From NCBI RefSeq assembly GCF_004366355.1, contig NZ_SODV01000001.1:2604001-2668000 (forward strand): a stretch of 64,000 nucleotides of DNA, in the 5' to 3' direction. Below, one piece after another: positions 8,682-17,926 of the stretch. The position numbers and the translations under genes were made by a program. The notes under the pieces were generated by a model. It ran no database searches. It had not been told where the DNA came from and was given only the letters and a program-made list of their open reading frames with translations. Positions within the stretch are counted from its first letter, which is position 1; the number at the start of each line of letters is the position of its first letter. This DNA is from Dinghuibacter silviterrae (GTDB lineage: Bacteria > Bacteroidota > Bacteroidia > Chitinophagales > Chitinophagaceae).

Positions 8682-9656
8682 ATGATCACACCGGAATTAG
8701 TCAGAAGGTTCCTCCACGGCACGTGTACGGAAGAAGAGAAGGCGCGCCTGAAGGAATACTTCACGACCCATCCGGAAGAATGGGACAGGTATTTGACACT
8801 GGAGGATTGGGAGGCGTTCGAGCCTTCGGTGCAACCCGCGGAGGGTGCACCGGAGCGGTGGTGGAAGGTGATCAGGGGCGAAACAAAAGCAAGAAACTGG
8901 AAATGGCTGGCTGCCGCAGCGATGGTGGCGGCGATAGCGGGTGCGGCGCTGTGGTGGAGCAGAACGGAGAAGCCCATAAAGCAACAGATCGCGCAAACCG
9001 ATACCCTGCGCCGTCAGTTCAATGGTTCGCAGAAAACAGTGCGGTATTTCATGGAAGACGGGTCCACCGTCGACCTGGAACCGGGGAGCGAGATCCGTTA
9101 CCAGGTGCCCTTTGCAAAGGGAGGGCGAAGGATCGTCTACCTGAATGGCGGCGCCACCTTTGATGCGGCCAAAGACCCGGTTCACCCCATGTCGGTTTAT
9201 AGTGGCGTTTTGCAGACCCTCGTGTTGGGGACGAATTTCAGGATAGAAGCGTTTGACCAGGCACCCTTTATAAAGGTACTGCTGCATACAGGACGCGTGC
9301 GGGTATCGAATGTGGACCTGTTGCCCGGACAGGAGCTTTGGTACGATAAGAACACCAGACTGGCGACGGTACACCAGCCCAAAAAGCGGGAGCTGACGCC
9401 GCCGAAAAATGCAGCGGGCGTCCCCGACTGGTACATGTTCAACAACCAGTCCCTGGCGCAGGTGTTTGACCAACTGAGTGAAATCTACGACGTAAAGATC
9501 CAGTATAACGAAAGCGACCTGAAGGGCTTGTATTTTATCGCCCGGTTTGACAAGGCGGATTCGCTCGAAGAGATCATGAATGACATCGCACTCCTCAACG
9601 GGCTCGCGATCCATAAACAGGAGAATACCTATATCGTTAGAAAGAAAATCCATTAA
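8682..9656 (+). CDS. FecR-type anti-sigma factor
   Basis: This 324-residue inner-membrane protein has a cytoplasmic N-terminal part (1-72), which should hold the sigma factor. One membrane helix lies at about 75-92. The periplasmic FecR domain is at about 110-215. The C-terminal domain (about 240-320) is the kind annotated DUF4974, with the segment QVFDQLSEIYDVKIQY. The protein should relay a signal from the outer-membrane transporter to the sigma factor encoded just upstream. The partner SusC here has no STN signalling domain, which is unusual for this circuit. Confidence 0.9.
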   Translation: MITPELVRRFLHGTCTEEEKARLKEYFTTHPEEWDRYLTLEDWEAFEPSVQPAEGAPERWWKVIRGETKARNWKWLAAAAMVAAIAGAALWWSRTEKPIKQQIAQTDTLRRQFNGSQKTVRYFMEDGSTVDLEPGSEIRYQVPFAKGGRRIVYLNGGATFDAAKDPVHPMSVYSGVLQTLVLGTNFRIEAFDQAPFIKVLLHTGRVRVSNVDLLPGQELWYDKNTRLATVHQPKKRELTPPKNAAGVPDWYMFNNQSLAQVFDQLSEIYDVKIQYNESDLKGLYFIARFDKADSLEEIMNDIALLNGLAIHKQENTYIVRKKIH

Positions 9657-9727
9657 ATAACACGGGTAGGAAGACTTCCCTGAGCCAGGGCGGGATGCCT
9701 ATGCCCGTATCCAAACACGACTTGCAT

Positions 9728-12700
9728 ATGAAACGATTGTCATGCTTGCTGCTGACCCTGCTTGTTTTGCTGTCCGTAAAGGCCCAGGACAAGCTGACCG
9801 AGGTCAAGGGTATCGTCCAAAACGACAAGGGTGATCCCCTACAGGGTGTCAGCGTCATCGCCCATAATACCCGCAATAGTTTTTCGGCGGGAGCGCAAAC
9901 CGACGCCGGCGGTGTTTTTACTTTTCCCAAACTTCCCTCCGGCGGAGAATACAGTTTCTCCTTTTCCAACGTGGGGTACGAGTCGCAGACCCTTTCGGGT
10001 TACCGCCTCAAACCGGGGACAACGGTGTCGCTGGTGGTGAAGCTCCTGCAAACCGTCCAAAGCCTGAACGACCTTGTCGTGGTGGGGTATGTGGCGGTGC
10101 GTAAAAGAGACCTTACGGGTTCGGTGGGCATCGCCAACCCGGACGACGTCAAAAAAACCGCGACCTACGACATCGCCCGAAGCCTTCAAGGGCAGGTAGC
10201 CGGGGTGAGCGTACAGGGATCGGGGGAACCCGGCAGCTTTGTCAACATCAAGATCCGGGGCGTGAGCAGTCTGAACGACAACAACCCGCTTTTTGTGATC
10301 GACGGGGTGCCCATCATCAACGAAGCGCCTTATGACTTTCCGATCGACGACATCGAAAGCATACAGGTCCTGAAGGACGCGTCTGCGGGCGCCATCTATG
10401 GGTCCAGGGCCGCCGCGGGGGTGATCATCATCACGACCAAAAAGGGGAAAAGCGGGCCCATGCAGCTACACTATAATGCCTACTATGGTGTCCAGAACAT
10501 CCCCAAGAAGCTGCCCCTGACGGACCGGGTGCAGTATCAGCAGATCACCGATGCCGCGGAAACCAACGCGGGGCTGCCCCTGGCGCCGGCGAACGACCCG
10601 ACGTCACCGCAATACATCAGCAACGTCAATACCAACTGGCAGGATGCTGCGTTTAAAACGGGGATCATCCAAAACCACGACCTGAACTTTTCGGGGGGCG
10701 GGCTGAACACGACGTACAACGTATCCCTGAACTATTTCGACCAAACGGCCACGGTCAGGGGCGGTCCCGGGGAACCAAAGTACAACCGGTACAACTTCAA
10801 CGCCAATATCCAAAGCAAGGCAGGGATCATTTCCTTCGGGGCCCGCGCCAGCTATACCCAGTCGCACAAACAGGACCTGACGTATCCGCACCTGCATCCC
10901 AACATCGGGAACGAGATCGTCGACCTGGACCGCGCGATCCCCACGGTGCCGGTGTACGACACCAGCCGTTTGGGGGGCTTTGGGGGCACCAACCAGATCA
11001 CCCAAAAGGCGATCGTGCTCAACATCATCGGGATGAACAACCTCCTGGACAACTACAGCAACCGCAACCGGTTCCTGGGCAATGCCTGGGTGGAAGTCGA
11101 ACCCTTGCACAACCTGAAGTATAAAATGAACCTGGTGTATGACTGGACGGACACGCGGGACTTCTTTTTCGAGCCGCAGTACGACCTGGGCTGGTATTAC
11201 CTCAACACCATCGCGTATATGACGGATACCCGGGGTAGCCAGTACACCGGTCTGATCGAAAACCTCTTGACCTATCACCTGGAGACCGGCCGCCACACGC
11301 TGGACCTCCTGGCGGGGCAGTCCTTTGAAAAAGACGACGAACAGTTCCTGGAGGGCATCGAATCCGGTTTCAAGCCGCCGTATTTTTATTCCTTTGGCAC
11401 GGGTGATCCAACCACGGCTTCGGTCCAGAGCGGAGAACAGACGGCCACCCTGTCGGCCTGGCTGGGCCGGTTGAACTATAACTTCGACCAGCGCTACCTC
11501 GTCACGGTGAACTTCCGCCGGGACGGTTCGTCCAAGTTCAGCCCCGACAACCGCTGGGGGAACTTTGCCTCCGTCGCGGGCGCCTGGAATATTTCCAACG
11601 AGAAGTTTATACACCTGCCCAAGTTTATCAACTATGCCAAACTCCGGGGTGGGACGGGTACGACGGGGAACCAGAATTTCCCGTCGAACTACGCGTTTAC
11701 CGCGTATATCAATTCCAATGCGAACTACCTCTTTGCAACCGTGCCCAATGCCGGCCCCGACCAGGTACTGGCGTCCGGTTCGATCCAGACACAGGTCGCC
11801 GACCCCACGATCAAATGGGAAACGAAAGTGACGTCTTCCGTGGGGCTCGACCTGGGTCTTTTCCACAACATGGAATTTACCGCCGAGTATTTTATAAACA
11901 CCTCCAAGGACCTGATCGCCCAGCCTCCCATACCGCTGTCCGTGGGCGCGACCAATACGCCCTATGTCAATGCCGCTTCGTTGCGCAACTCGGGGCTGGA
12001 GTTCACCCTGACCTATAAGAAAAGGGTAGGCGCCGTAGATCTTTCGGTCACGGGTAACGCCCACACTTTACACAACAAGGTTCTCAAACTGGGGGGCACC
12101 AACGACCCGATCTATGGAGCGGAAAGCAAGACCGAGGTCGGTCACGAGGTGGGAGAAATCTACGGCTATGTCACGCAGGGCATTTTCCAGAACGCATCGG
12201 ACATTGCCAAACACGCCACCCAACCCAACGCCGCGCCCGGGGATATAAAATTCAAAGACCTCAACGGAGACGGGGTGATCGACGCCAACGACCAGCAATA
12301 CCTGGGCAGCGCCATCCCCAAGCTCTACTATGGGTTGAATGTCGGCGCGAGCTGGAAGAATGTTGACTTTTCCATATTTTTCCAGGGCAACGAGGGCAAC
12401 AAGATCGTCAACGGGTTGTACCAAACCCTGATGGCCGGCCAGTATACCAACCACTATATCGACGAACTGAACTACTGGACGCCCACCCATACCAATACCA
12501 ATATTCCCCGGCCCATCATCGGTGATCCTAACGGAAACGACCGGGCGTCGGATCGCTGGGTGGAAAACGGTTCTTATGTGCGGTTGCAAAATACCCAGTT
12601 GGGCTATACTGTTCCCCAGGGGATGCTGGCGCGGACCCATGTCGTGAAGACGGCGCGCTTGTACGTGTCCGGTCAGAACCTGTGGACGCTGACCAAGTAC

Positions 12701-12811
12701 CGCGGGTATGACCCCGACATCATCAGCGACGGTCTTTTCAGCCGGGGCTTTGACTATGGTTCCTTCCCCAATCCCCGGACGGTGATGTTCGGCGTGCAGG
12801 TGGGTTTTTAA
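9728..12811 (+). CDS. SusC/RagA-type TonB-linked outer-membrane transporter
   Basis: This 1027-residue protein imports oligosaccharides across the outer membrane with energy from TonB. The signal peptide starts MKRLSCLLL. A carboxypeptidase-regulatory-like beta domain covers about 25-100. The plug follows the junction motif LNDLVVVGY and contains SLQGQVAGVSV and PLFVIDGVPI. A long barrel ends in an aromatic residue (GVQVGF). There is no N-terminal STN domain. The frame is open from 9695, but ATG 9728 begins the signal peptide. The 72 bp upstream of it hold no obvious TAnnTTTG box, as expected for a promoter read by the ECF factor. Confidence 0.92.
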   Translation: MKRLSCLLLTLLVLLSVKAQDKLTEVKGIVQNDKGDPLQGVSVIAHNTRNSFSAGAQTDAGGVFTFPKLPSGGEYSFSFSNVGYESQTLSGYRLKPGTTVSLVVKLLQTVQSLNDLVVVGYVAVRKRDLTGSVGIANPDDVKKTATYDIARSLQGQVAGVSVQGSGEPGSFVNIKIRGVSSLNDNNPLFVIDGVPIINEAPYDFPIDDIESIQVLKDASAGAIYGSRAAAGVIIITTKKGKSGPMQLHYNAYYGVQNIPKKLPLTDRVQYQQITDAAETNAGLPLAPANDPTSPQYISNVNTNWQDAAFKTGIIQNHDLNFSGGGLNTTYNVSLNYFDQTATVRGGPGEPKYNRYNFNANIQSKAGIISFGARASYTQSHKQDLTYPHLHPNIGNEIVDLDRAIPTVPVYDTSRLGGFGGTNQITQKAIVLNIIGMNNLLDNYSNRNRFLGNAWVEVEPLHNLKYKMNLVYDWTDTRDFFFEPQYDLGWYYLNTIAYMTDTRGSQYTGLIENLLTYHLETGRHTLDLLAGQSFEKDDEQFLEGIESGFKPPYFYSFGTGDPTTASVQSGEQTATLSAWLGRLNYNFDQRYLVTVNFRRDGSSKFSPDNRWGNFASVAGAWNISNEKFIHLPKFINYAKLRGGTGTTGNQNFPSNYAFTAYINSNANYLFATVPNAGPDQVLASGSIQTQVADPTIKWETKVTSSVGLDLGLFHNMEFTAEYFINTSKDLIAQPPIPLSVGATNTPYVNAASLRNSGLEFTLTYKKRVGAVDLSVTGNAHTLHNKVLKLGGTNDPIYGAESKTEVGHEVGEIYGYVTQGIFQNASDIAKHATQPNAAPGDIKFKDLNGDGVIDANDQQYLGSAIPKLYYGLNVGASWKNVDFSIFFQGNEGNKIVNGLYQTLMAGQYTNHYIDELNYWTPTHTNTNIPRPIIGDPNGNDRASDRWVENGSYVRLQNTQLGYTVPQGMLARTHVVKTARLYVSGQNLWTLTKYRGYDPDIISDGLFSRGFDYGSFPNPRTVMFGVQVGF

Positions 12812-12828
12812 CATCAAAACATTGAACA

Positions 12829-14367
12829 ATGAAACGTTATTTCATCATACTCGCGGTGCTGTTGACCGGCTGTACCAAACAGCTCACGCAAACCAACCCC
12901 AACCAGCAAACCGCCCAAACCTTTTGGAAAACGGCCACTGACGCCGTGGACGGCGTCAACTCGGTGTACGGCAGCCTGATGCTGGACGGGTCGTATATGC
13001 GCTTTACCCACGTCGTCCTCAATACCCGCGGAGACGACGCCACGTCCAACAGTCCCTGGGACCAGATCTACAACTGCGGCAAGTTTGCCCTGAACGTCGA
13101 CGGCTTTGCCGCCTCGGCGCCTTTTACCGCCTATTACCAGGGCGTCTTCCGTGCCAACCAGGTCATCGAATCGGTCCCCCCGATCGTCATGGATACGGCC
13201 CTGAAGAACCGTGTCCTTGGACAGGCCTATTTCCTAAGGGGATTGTATTATTTCCACCTGGCCGACATTTATCAGAACGTGCCGATGCCGCTCACCATCG
13301 CCCAGTCCTCCAGCGACTACTATGCCCGGCAGGTGTCCCAGGACACGGTCTGGATGCAGGTGATCTCCGACTTTACCAAGGCGGCGACGCTCCTGCCGGT
13401 GTCCTACGCCGACGTCACGGGTCTTGACGCCAACCAGTTTGGCCGGGCCACCAAGGGCGCCGCCCTTGCTTACTTAGGGAAGACGCTTTTGTTCACCAAA
13501 CAATACGCCGCGGCGGCCGCCCAATTCCAGGCGGTCATCAACCTCGGGGTCTATTCCCTGGTGCCCAATTACCACGACAACTTTACCGAACAGGACGAAA
13601 ACAACCCGGAGTCGATCTTCGAGGTACAATTCTCCCGTAGCGTTGGTGGTACCACGCAAGGGTGGGGACCGGGCGATCCCCAATCCAACTGGGCAAAGTA
13701 TGAGGCCAGGGCCATCACCTTCGGCCCGCGCAATTTTGCCTATTGCGACGTGCAACCCACAAAGGCGCTGTATTACGAATTCCTCCAGGAACCCACCGCC
13801 GCGAACCAGGTGGATCCGCGTTTGTACGCCACGATGTTTTACAATACCCCCACTATGAAAGTGTATGGCCAAAGCTTCCAGGCAACCTTCGGGGTGGCCG
13901 ATTCGGAAGTGTTTTGCCGTAAGTACGAGAACGACGGCTTTGTCGCTTCTGAATTCGTCTGGCAGTTTGCCTCCGGGATCAATTCCCGCCTGATGCGGTA
14001 CGCCGATGTATTGCTGATGTATGCCGAGTGTCTCAACGAGGAAGGCAACACCGCCCAGGCGTATCCTTATATCCAACAGGTCCGCGCGAGGGTGGGGCTG
14101 GCCGACCTGGCCACGGTAAAACCCAACCTGACCCAGGCCCAGATGCGCGACCAGATTGCCCACGAACGCTTCCTGGAGTTTGGGCTGGAGGGAAAGCGTT
14201 TCGACGACATCCGGCGATGGGGCTGGCTTCAGGACCCCACCAAGCTCGCCTGGCTCCAGGCGCGGGATCCGGAGTTTAAAACGTATACGACGGGGAGGGA
14301 ATATATGCCTATTCCGCTGGCGGAGATAGAAGCAAATCCGGGGGTAATACAAAATAAAGGGTGGTGA
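12829..14367 (+). CDS. SusD/RagB-type glycan-binding lipoprotein
   Basis: This 512-residue surface lipoprotein has its lipobox cysteine at residue 15 (VLLTGC). It has the SusD features: N-terminal DAVDGVNSVYGSL, the helix FLRGLYYFHLADIYQNVPM, and the C-terminal block RFLEFGLEGKRFDDIRRWG, ending in a typical IPLAEIEANPG tail. It forms the lid of the SusC transporter and binds the glycan. It starts 17 bp after susC. Its stop codon overlaps the start of the first GH43 gene. Confidence 0.92.
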   Translation: MKRYFIILAVLLTGCTKQLTQTNPNQQTAQTFWKTATDAVDGVNSVYGSLMLDGSYMRFTHVVLNTRGDDATSNSPWDQIYNCGKFALNVDGFAASAPFTAYYQGVFRANQVIESVPPIVMDTALKNRVLGQAYFLRGLYYFHLADIYQNVPMPLTIAQSSSDYYARQVSQDTVWMQVISDFTKAATLLPVSYADVTGLDANQFGRATKGAALAYLGKTLLFTKQYAAAAAQFQAVINLGVYSLVPNYHDNFTEQDENNPESIFEVQFSRSVGGTTQGWGPGDPQSNWAKYEARAITFGPRNFAYCDVQPTKALYYEFLQEPTAANQVDPRLYATMFYNTPTMKVYGQSFQATFGVADSEVFCRKYENDGFVASEFVWQFASGINSRLMRYADVLLMYAECLNEEGNTAQAYPYIQQVRARVGLADLATVKPNLTQAQMRDQIAHERFLEFGLEGKRFDDIRRWGWLQDPTKLAWLQARDPEFKTYTTGREYMPIPLAEIEANPGVIQNKGW

Positions 14368-15845
14368 GAAAGTTACTTCTGCCGGCGCTGGCGCTGCTTG
14401 TCGCGTGCAGCGTGCTGGTCGCCGCGTGTAGCCGCAAAGGCGCCACGCCGGGGACAACGTCTTCGACCGACACCACGGGCTCGTCGGGCTCCAAGCCCTT
14501 TGACATCAACACCATCGAGGACACCTACGCCGACGTGGCGCCGTTTTCCGACTACCCGTCCTGGGGACCGTACAACGTCCACGACCCGTCCATCAAAAAG
14601 TTTGGGAATACCTACTACTGTTACTCGACCGACGTGGCGTACGGATTTACGCCCCGCCTGGGCATCCAGGTGCGGAAGTCCCCGGACCTGGTGCAGTGGA
14701 CCTTTGTGGGCTGGGTGTTTGACGCGCTGCCCCCCTTAGGCGCCGCCTACATCACCCAGAACGGGGGTACGCCCAACCAGGCCTTGTGGGCGCCCTACAT
14801 CATCCAGGTCGGGAGCGAATACCGGTTATATTATTCATTAGCCTCCGGAACCACAAAGCTGAGCGTCATCGGGCTGGCGGTAGCATCCTCCCCCGAAGGG
14901 CCCTGGCAGGAAAGGGGAGTGGTGGTGGGTTCCACCACTTCCCTCTCCATCACCAACGCCATCGACCCGACCGTGGTGGTCACCCCCACCGGGGACGAAT
15001 GGATGTACTATGGCTCGGCCTTTGACGGGATCTATGCCCTACAGCTCGATCCCACCACCGGTCTGGCGCTGACCCCCGGTGACAAAGGCAAACGCATCGC
15101 CAACCGCGGGTTTACAAACGGCCAGTACAACGGAAACATCGAAGGCGCGGAAATCATCTATCACCCGGGGTTAAAAAGGTACTACCTCTTTATCTCCTAC
15201 GACTGGCTGGAGACAAAGTACAACGTCCGCGCCGCCTGGGGACTCAACCCGCAGGGCCCGTTTTACGACATCACCGGCCAGGACATCAACACCAACGTGG
15301 ACCACACCCCGATGATCATTGCCCCTTATCAGTTCAACGGCCATGGCGGCTGGCAGGGGACGGCACATTGTACCGTCTTTGACGACGGCAACGGCCAATA
15401 CTTTATCGCCCACCAGGGTCGCCCGGGTGTGGACTTTTATTACATGGACCTCCACGTCCGCAAGCTTTTCTGGACACCCGGCGGCTGGCCCGTCGCCTCC
15501 CCCGAGCGCTATGCCTGGGAGAAAAACGACACCGTCCCCGTGGCCCAGCTCATAGGGACCTACGAGCAAATCGACCTGAACTACCAGGTGGTCCCGGGGT
15601 ACCAGGCCCAGCAGGTCTCGCCGGACTTTCAGACGTCGGTGCCGCTGACGCTGTCTTCGGACGGGACCTTCGGGGGAGGCACCTGGGCCTATACCGGACC
15701 CTGGCTGACGCTGCACTGGCAAAGCGGGCGGAGCGACACGCTGTTTGTACAGGCGGGGAGGGATTGGGAGAAAAAGACCAATACGATCATTTTTACGGGG
15801 TTGAATAATTCGGGGACCGCAGTATGGGGGAAAAAATCACAATAG
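14361..15845 (+). CDS. GH43 glycoside hydrolase, arabinanase-like lipoprotein
   Basis: This 494-residue enzyme carries a lipoprotein signal (LVAAC, Cys 23) and should sit on the cell surface or in the periplasm. A five-bladed propeller starts with the catalytic base Asp 75 in NVHDPS. Asp 202 lies in NAIDPTVV and the likely general acid is Glu 261 in NIEGAEI. The C-terminal 90 residues form an extra beta domain. The start is GTG, and GTG GTG at 14361-14366 offers two choices. Both overlap the susD-like stop, so translation is probably coupled. It probably acts on alpha-1,5-arabinan; other GH43 activities (arabinofuranosidase, xylosidase) cannot be excluded. Confidence 0.85.
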   Translation: MVRKLLLPALALLVACSVLVAACSRKGATPGTTSSTDTTGSSGSKPFDINTIEDTYADVAPFSDYPSWGPYNVHDPSIKKFGNTYYCYSTDVAYGFTPRLGIQVRKSPDLVQWTFVGWVFDALPPLGAAYITQNGGTPNQALWAPYIIQVGSEYRLYYSLASGTTKLSVIGLAVASSPEGPWQERGVVVGSTTSLSITNAIDPTVVVTPTGDEWMYYGSAFDGIYALQLDPTTGLALTPGDKGKRIANRGFTNGQYNGNIEGAEIIYHPGLKRYYLFISYDWLETKYNVRAAWGLNPQGPFYDITGQDINTNVDHTPMIIAPYQFNGHGGWQGTAHCTVFDDGNGQYFIAHQGRPGVDFYYMDLHVRKLFWTPGGWPVASPERYAWEKNDTVPVAQLIGTYEQIDLNYQVVPGYQAQQVSPDFQTSVPLTLSSDGTFGGGTWAYTGPWLTLHWQSGRSDTLFVQAGRDWEKKTNTIIFTGLNNSGTAVWGKKSQ

Positions 15846-16780
15846 TATTGTTGTTCCTCGTCGGTCGCGTCTTCGGACAGGACATCCCCGTCCACGACCC
15901 CGTCATGATTCGTCAGGATAGCGAATATTTCGTATTTTGCACCGGCATGGGCATTGCCGTCTGGTCCTCCACGGACCGGGCCCACTGGCATAAGGAAAGT
16001 CCGGTGTTTGCGCAACCACCCGCCTGGGCCGTGCAGTTGGTGCCCGGGTTTAGGGGGCATATCTGGGCGCCGGACATTTCCTTATACCAGGGGAAATATT
16101 GTCTGTTCTACGCGGTATCTACTTTTGGAAAAAATAATTCCTGTATCGGTCTCGCCGTCAGTAGCTCCCTGCATGAGCGTTTTGTGGACAGGGGCATGGT
16201 CCTGCATTCCATCCCCGGCCGGGATCTTTGGAACGCCATCGATCCCAACCTTATCCTGGATAGCACGGGCGTGCCTTGGCTGGCCTTCGGTTCATTCTGG
16301 GAAGGGATAAAGCTCGTCCGGCTGCGGCCGGATCTTAGCGGACCTTCGGATCCCGAACAATGGTATACGCTGGCCACCCGGCCGCGTGCTTTTGGCCTCG
16401 CCGATACCCTGGCAGGGGATGGGGCCATCGAGGCACCGTTTATATTCCGGCATGCCGGCTGGTATTACCTGTTCGTGTCCTTCGACTATTGTTGCCGGGG
16501 AGCGGCCAGCAACTACCGGGTCATGGTGGGGCGCGCGCGACAGGTGTATGGTCCGTACGTCGACCGGGACGGAACGCCCATGATCGCGGGCGGCGGCACG
16601 GTGGTCTTACAAGGGGATGCCCGCTGGCATGGGGTAGGTCACAACGCGGTATGCACCTTTGACGGGGTGGATTATATCATTTATCATGGATATGACGCGA
16701 CCGACCGGGGGATTGCCAAGCTCCGCATAGACCGGCTGGACTGGGATAATGACGATTGGCCACATCCTTTTGTTAAATAA
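15824..16780 (+). CDS. GH43 arabinan endo-1,5-alpha-L-arabinanase-like enzyme
   Basis: This 318-residue enzyme has a short signal peptide ending GRVFGQ (residue 19). The catalytic triad is visible: Asp 25 in VHDPVM, Asp 140 in NAIDPNLI and Glu 203 in AIEAPFIF. HIWAPDIS and VGHNAVC are also typical of endo-arabinanases. The length matches the single-domain enzymes. Its start overlaps the preceding GH43 by 22 bp. Together the two enzymes should cut arabinan outside the cytoplasm into oligomers for the SusC/SusD pair. Confidence 0.87.
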   Translation: MGEKITIVLLFLVGRVFGQDIPVHDPVMIRQDSEYFVFCTGMGIAVWSSTDRAHWHKESPVFAQPPAWAVQLVPGFRGHIWAPDISLYQGKYCLFYAVSTFGKNNSCIGLAVSSSLHERFVDRGMVLHSIPGRDLWNAIDPNLILDSTGVPWLAFGSFWEGIKLVRLRPDLSGPSDPEQWYTLATRPRAFGLADTLAGDGAIEAPFIFRHAGWYYLFVSFDYCCRGAASNYRVMVGRARQVYGPYVDRDGTPMIAGGGTVVLQGDARWHGVGHNAVCTFDGVDYIIYHGYDATDRGIAKLRIDRLDWDNDDWPHPFVK

Positions 16781-16813
16781 TCCCCCGGGCGTCGGGATTC
16801 GACGGACTCGGTG

Positions 16814-16821
16814 TACCTTCG
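16814..16821 (+). promoter_or_regulatory. Candidate -7 box of the desaturase gene
   Basis: TACCTTCG fits TAnnTTYG, a near match to the Bacteroidota -7 consensus, and lies 40 bp before ATG 16862. A small hairpin (CGGCTT 16844-16849 with AAGCCG 16853-16858) sits between the box and the start codon and may affect initiation. I see no clear -33 TTG. Confidence 0.35.
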
Positions 16822-16861
16822 TGGGAGCCCCGCAATTCATGCCCGGCTTAAAAAGCCGATC

Positions 16862-17926
16862 ATGCTCCCCCCCAAATATGGTACTCCGTCCCTTCAGGCG
16901 ATCCTGAAAAAAAATGTAAATGACTATTTCGAACTCCGGCACGTAAAGCCGACGGGTAACTTCTCCCTTTACCTCAAGTGTGCCTTGCTCTTAGGCGCTT
17001 ATCTTGGCCTGTATATCCACCTTGTTTTCTTTACGCCCGTTGCCTTCCTGGCCATTGGGGAATGCGTGTTGCTGGGGTTGTTGACGGCCTTTATCGGATT
17101 TAACGTCATGCACGACGGGGCGCACGGGAGTTTCAGCCGGCATCCGTGGGTCAACCGGCTGGCTGCCTTGAGCCTGGATGTATTGGGTGCGAGCAGCTTT
17201 ATGTGGAACGTCAAGCACAATATGGTGCACCATGCCTATACGAATGTGGACGGCGTCGACGACGACATCAACGCCCGGCCCTTCCTGAGGCTGTGCGACA
17301 CCCAAAAGCGCCTTCGCCTGCACCGGTATCAGCACCTGTATTTCTGGGCGTTGTATGCGTTGTTGTATTTCTTCTGGATCTTCTTTACGGACTATAAGAA
17401 ATATTTTACCCGCAAGGTGGGTGTCGTTCCGCTAAAGCCGCTCCGGTGGAAGGACCACCTTCTCTTCTGGGGTTTCAAGTTGCTTTATCCGTTTGTCTAT
17501 ATCCTTCTTCCGATGTATTGTTGCGGGGTAATCCCCTGGTTGGTCGGTTACCTGATCGTCGCCTGCGTGGCGGGTTTTACCCTCAGTACCGTATTCCAAC
17601 TGGCGCATACCGTGGAAGAGACAGCCTTCCCCGTCGCCGCCCAACCCTCGAACCGTATTGAAGACGAATGGGTCCTTACCCAGTTGAAGTCGACCGCCAA
17701 CTTTGCAACGAAGAACCGCCTGGTCACCTGGTGTCTCGGCGGGCTTAATTTTCAGATAGAACACCACCTGTTCCCGAAGATCTCCCACGTCCATTATCCC
17801 GCCATCGGACGGATCATCCGGCAGACGTGCAAGGACCTGGGGATTCCGTATATCGAGCACCGCCGGATGTCGCTCGCCCTGGCTTCCCACGTATCCCATT
17901 TGAAGAAGATGGGCCGGCGGCCTTAA
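16862..17926 (+). CDS. Membrane fatty acid (acyl-CoA) desaturase
   Basis: This is a 354-residue integral membrane di-iron desaturase. The three histidine clusters are present: HDGAH (84-88), HNMVHH (119-124) and QIEHH (about 298-302). The Q in the third box is typical of front-end (delta-5/6-like) and bacterial linoleoyl-CoA-type desaturases. Four hydrophobic helices can be seen at about 38-55, 60-82, 165-190 and 215-250. ATG 16862 was preferred to the open frame from 16811 because the homologous part begins MLPPKYG. It should adjust membrane fluidity. Its last 4 bp overlap the convergent lipoprotein gene. Confidence 0.88.
   Translation: MLPPKYGTPSLQAILKKNVNDYFELRHVKPTGNFSLYLKCALLLGAYLGLYIHLVFFTPVAFLAIGECVLLGLLTAFIGFNVMHDGAHGSFSRHPWVNRLAALSLDVLGASSFMWNVKHNMVHHAYTNVDGVDDDINARPFLRLCDTQKRLRLHRYQHLYFWALYALLYFFWIFFTDYKKYFTRKVGVVPLKPLRWKDHLLFWGFKLLYPFVYILLPMYCCGVIPWLVGYLIVACVAGFTLSTVFQLAHTVEETAFPVAAQPSNRIEDEWVLTQLKSTANFATKNRLVTWCLGGLNFQIEHHLFPKISHVHYPAIGRIIRQTCKDLGIPYIEHRRMSLALASHVSHLKKMGRRP

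Larger units (their letters stand above)
8091..16780 (+). other. Polysaccharide utilization locus, predicted arabinan target
   Basis: Six same-strand genes form one locus: ECF sigma factor, FecR-type anti-sigma, SusC-type porin, SusD-type lipoprotein and two GH43 enzymes. Spacing tightens toward the 3' end, with overlaps between susD-like and GH43 (7 bp) and between the two GH43 genes (22 bp). The second GH43 resembles endo-1,5-alpha-arabinanases, so arabinan or arabinan side chains of pectin are the likely substrate. No arabinose permease or arabinose-metabolising gene is present nearby. Confidence 0.75.

Noticed and set aside
9657-9727. Possible ECF promoter or hairpin before the first SusC gene
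   Set aside because: Short complementary pieces (GGAAG and CTTCC, ACGGG and CCCGT) exist, but I could not define a shared motif with the second locus.
10604-12064. Long open frame of 486 codons on the minus strand
   Set aside because: It is antisense to the first SusC gene and its translation is Val/Gly/His-rich with no domain. GC-rich codons on the coding strand create such shadows.
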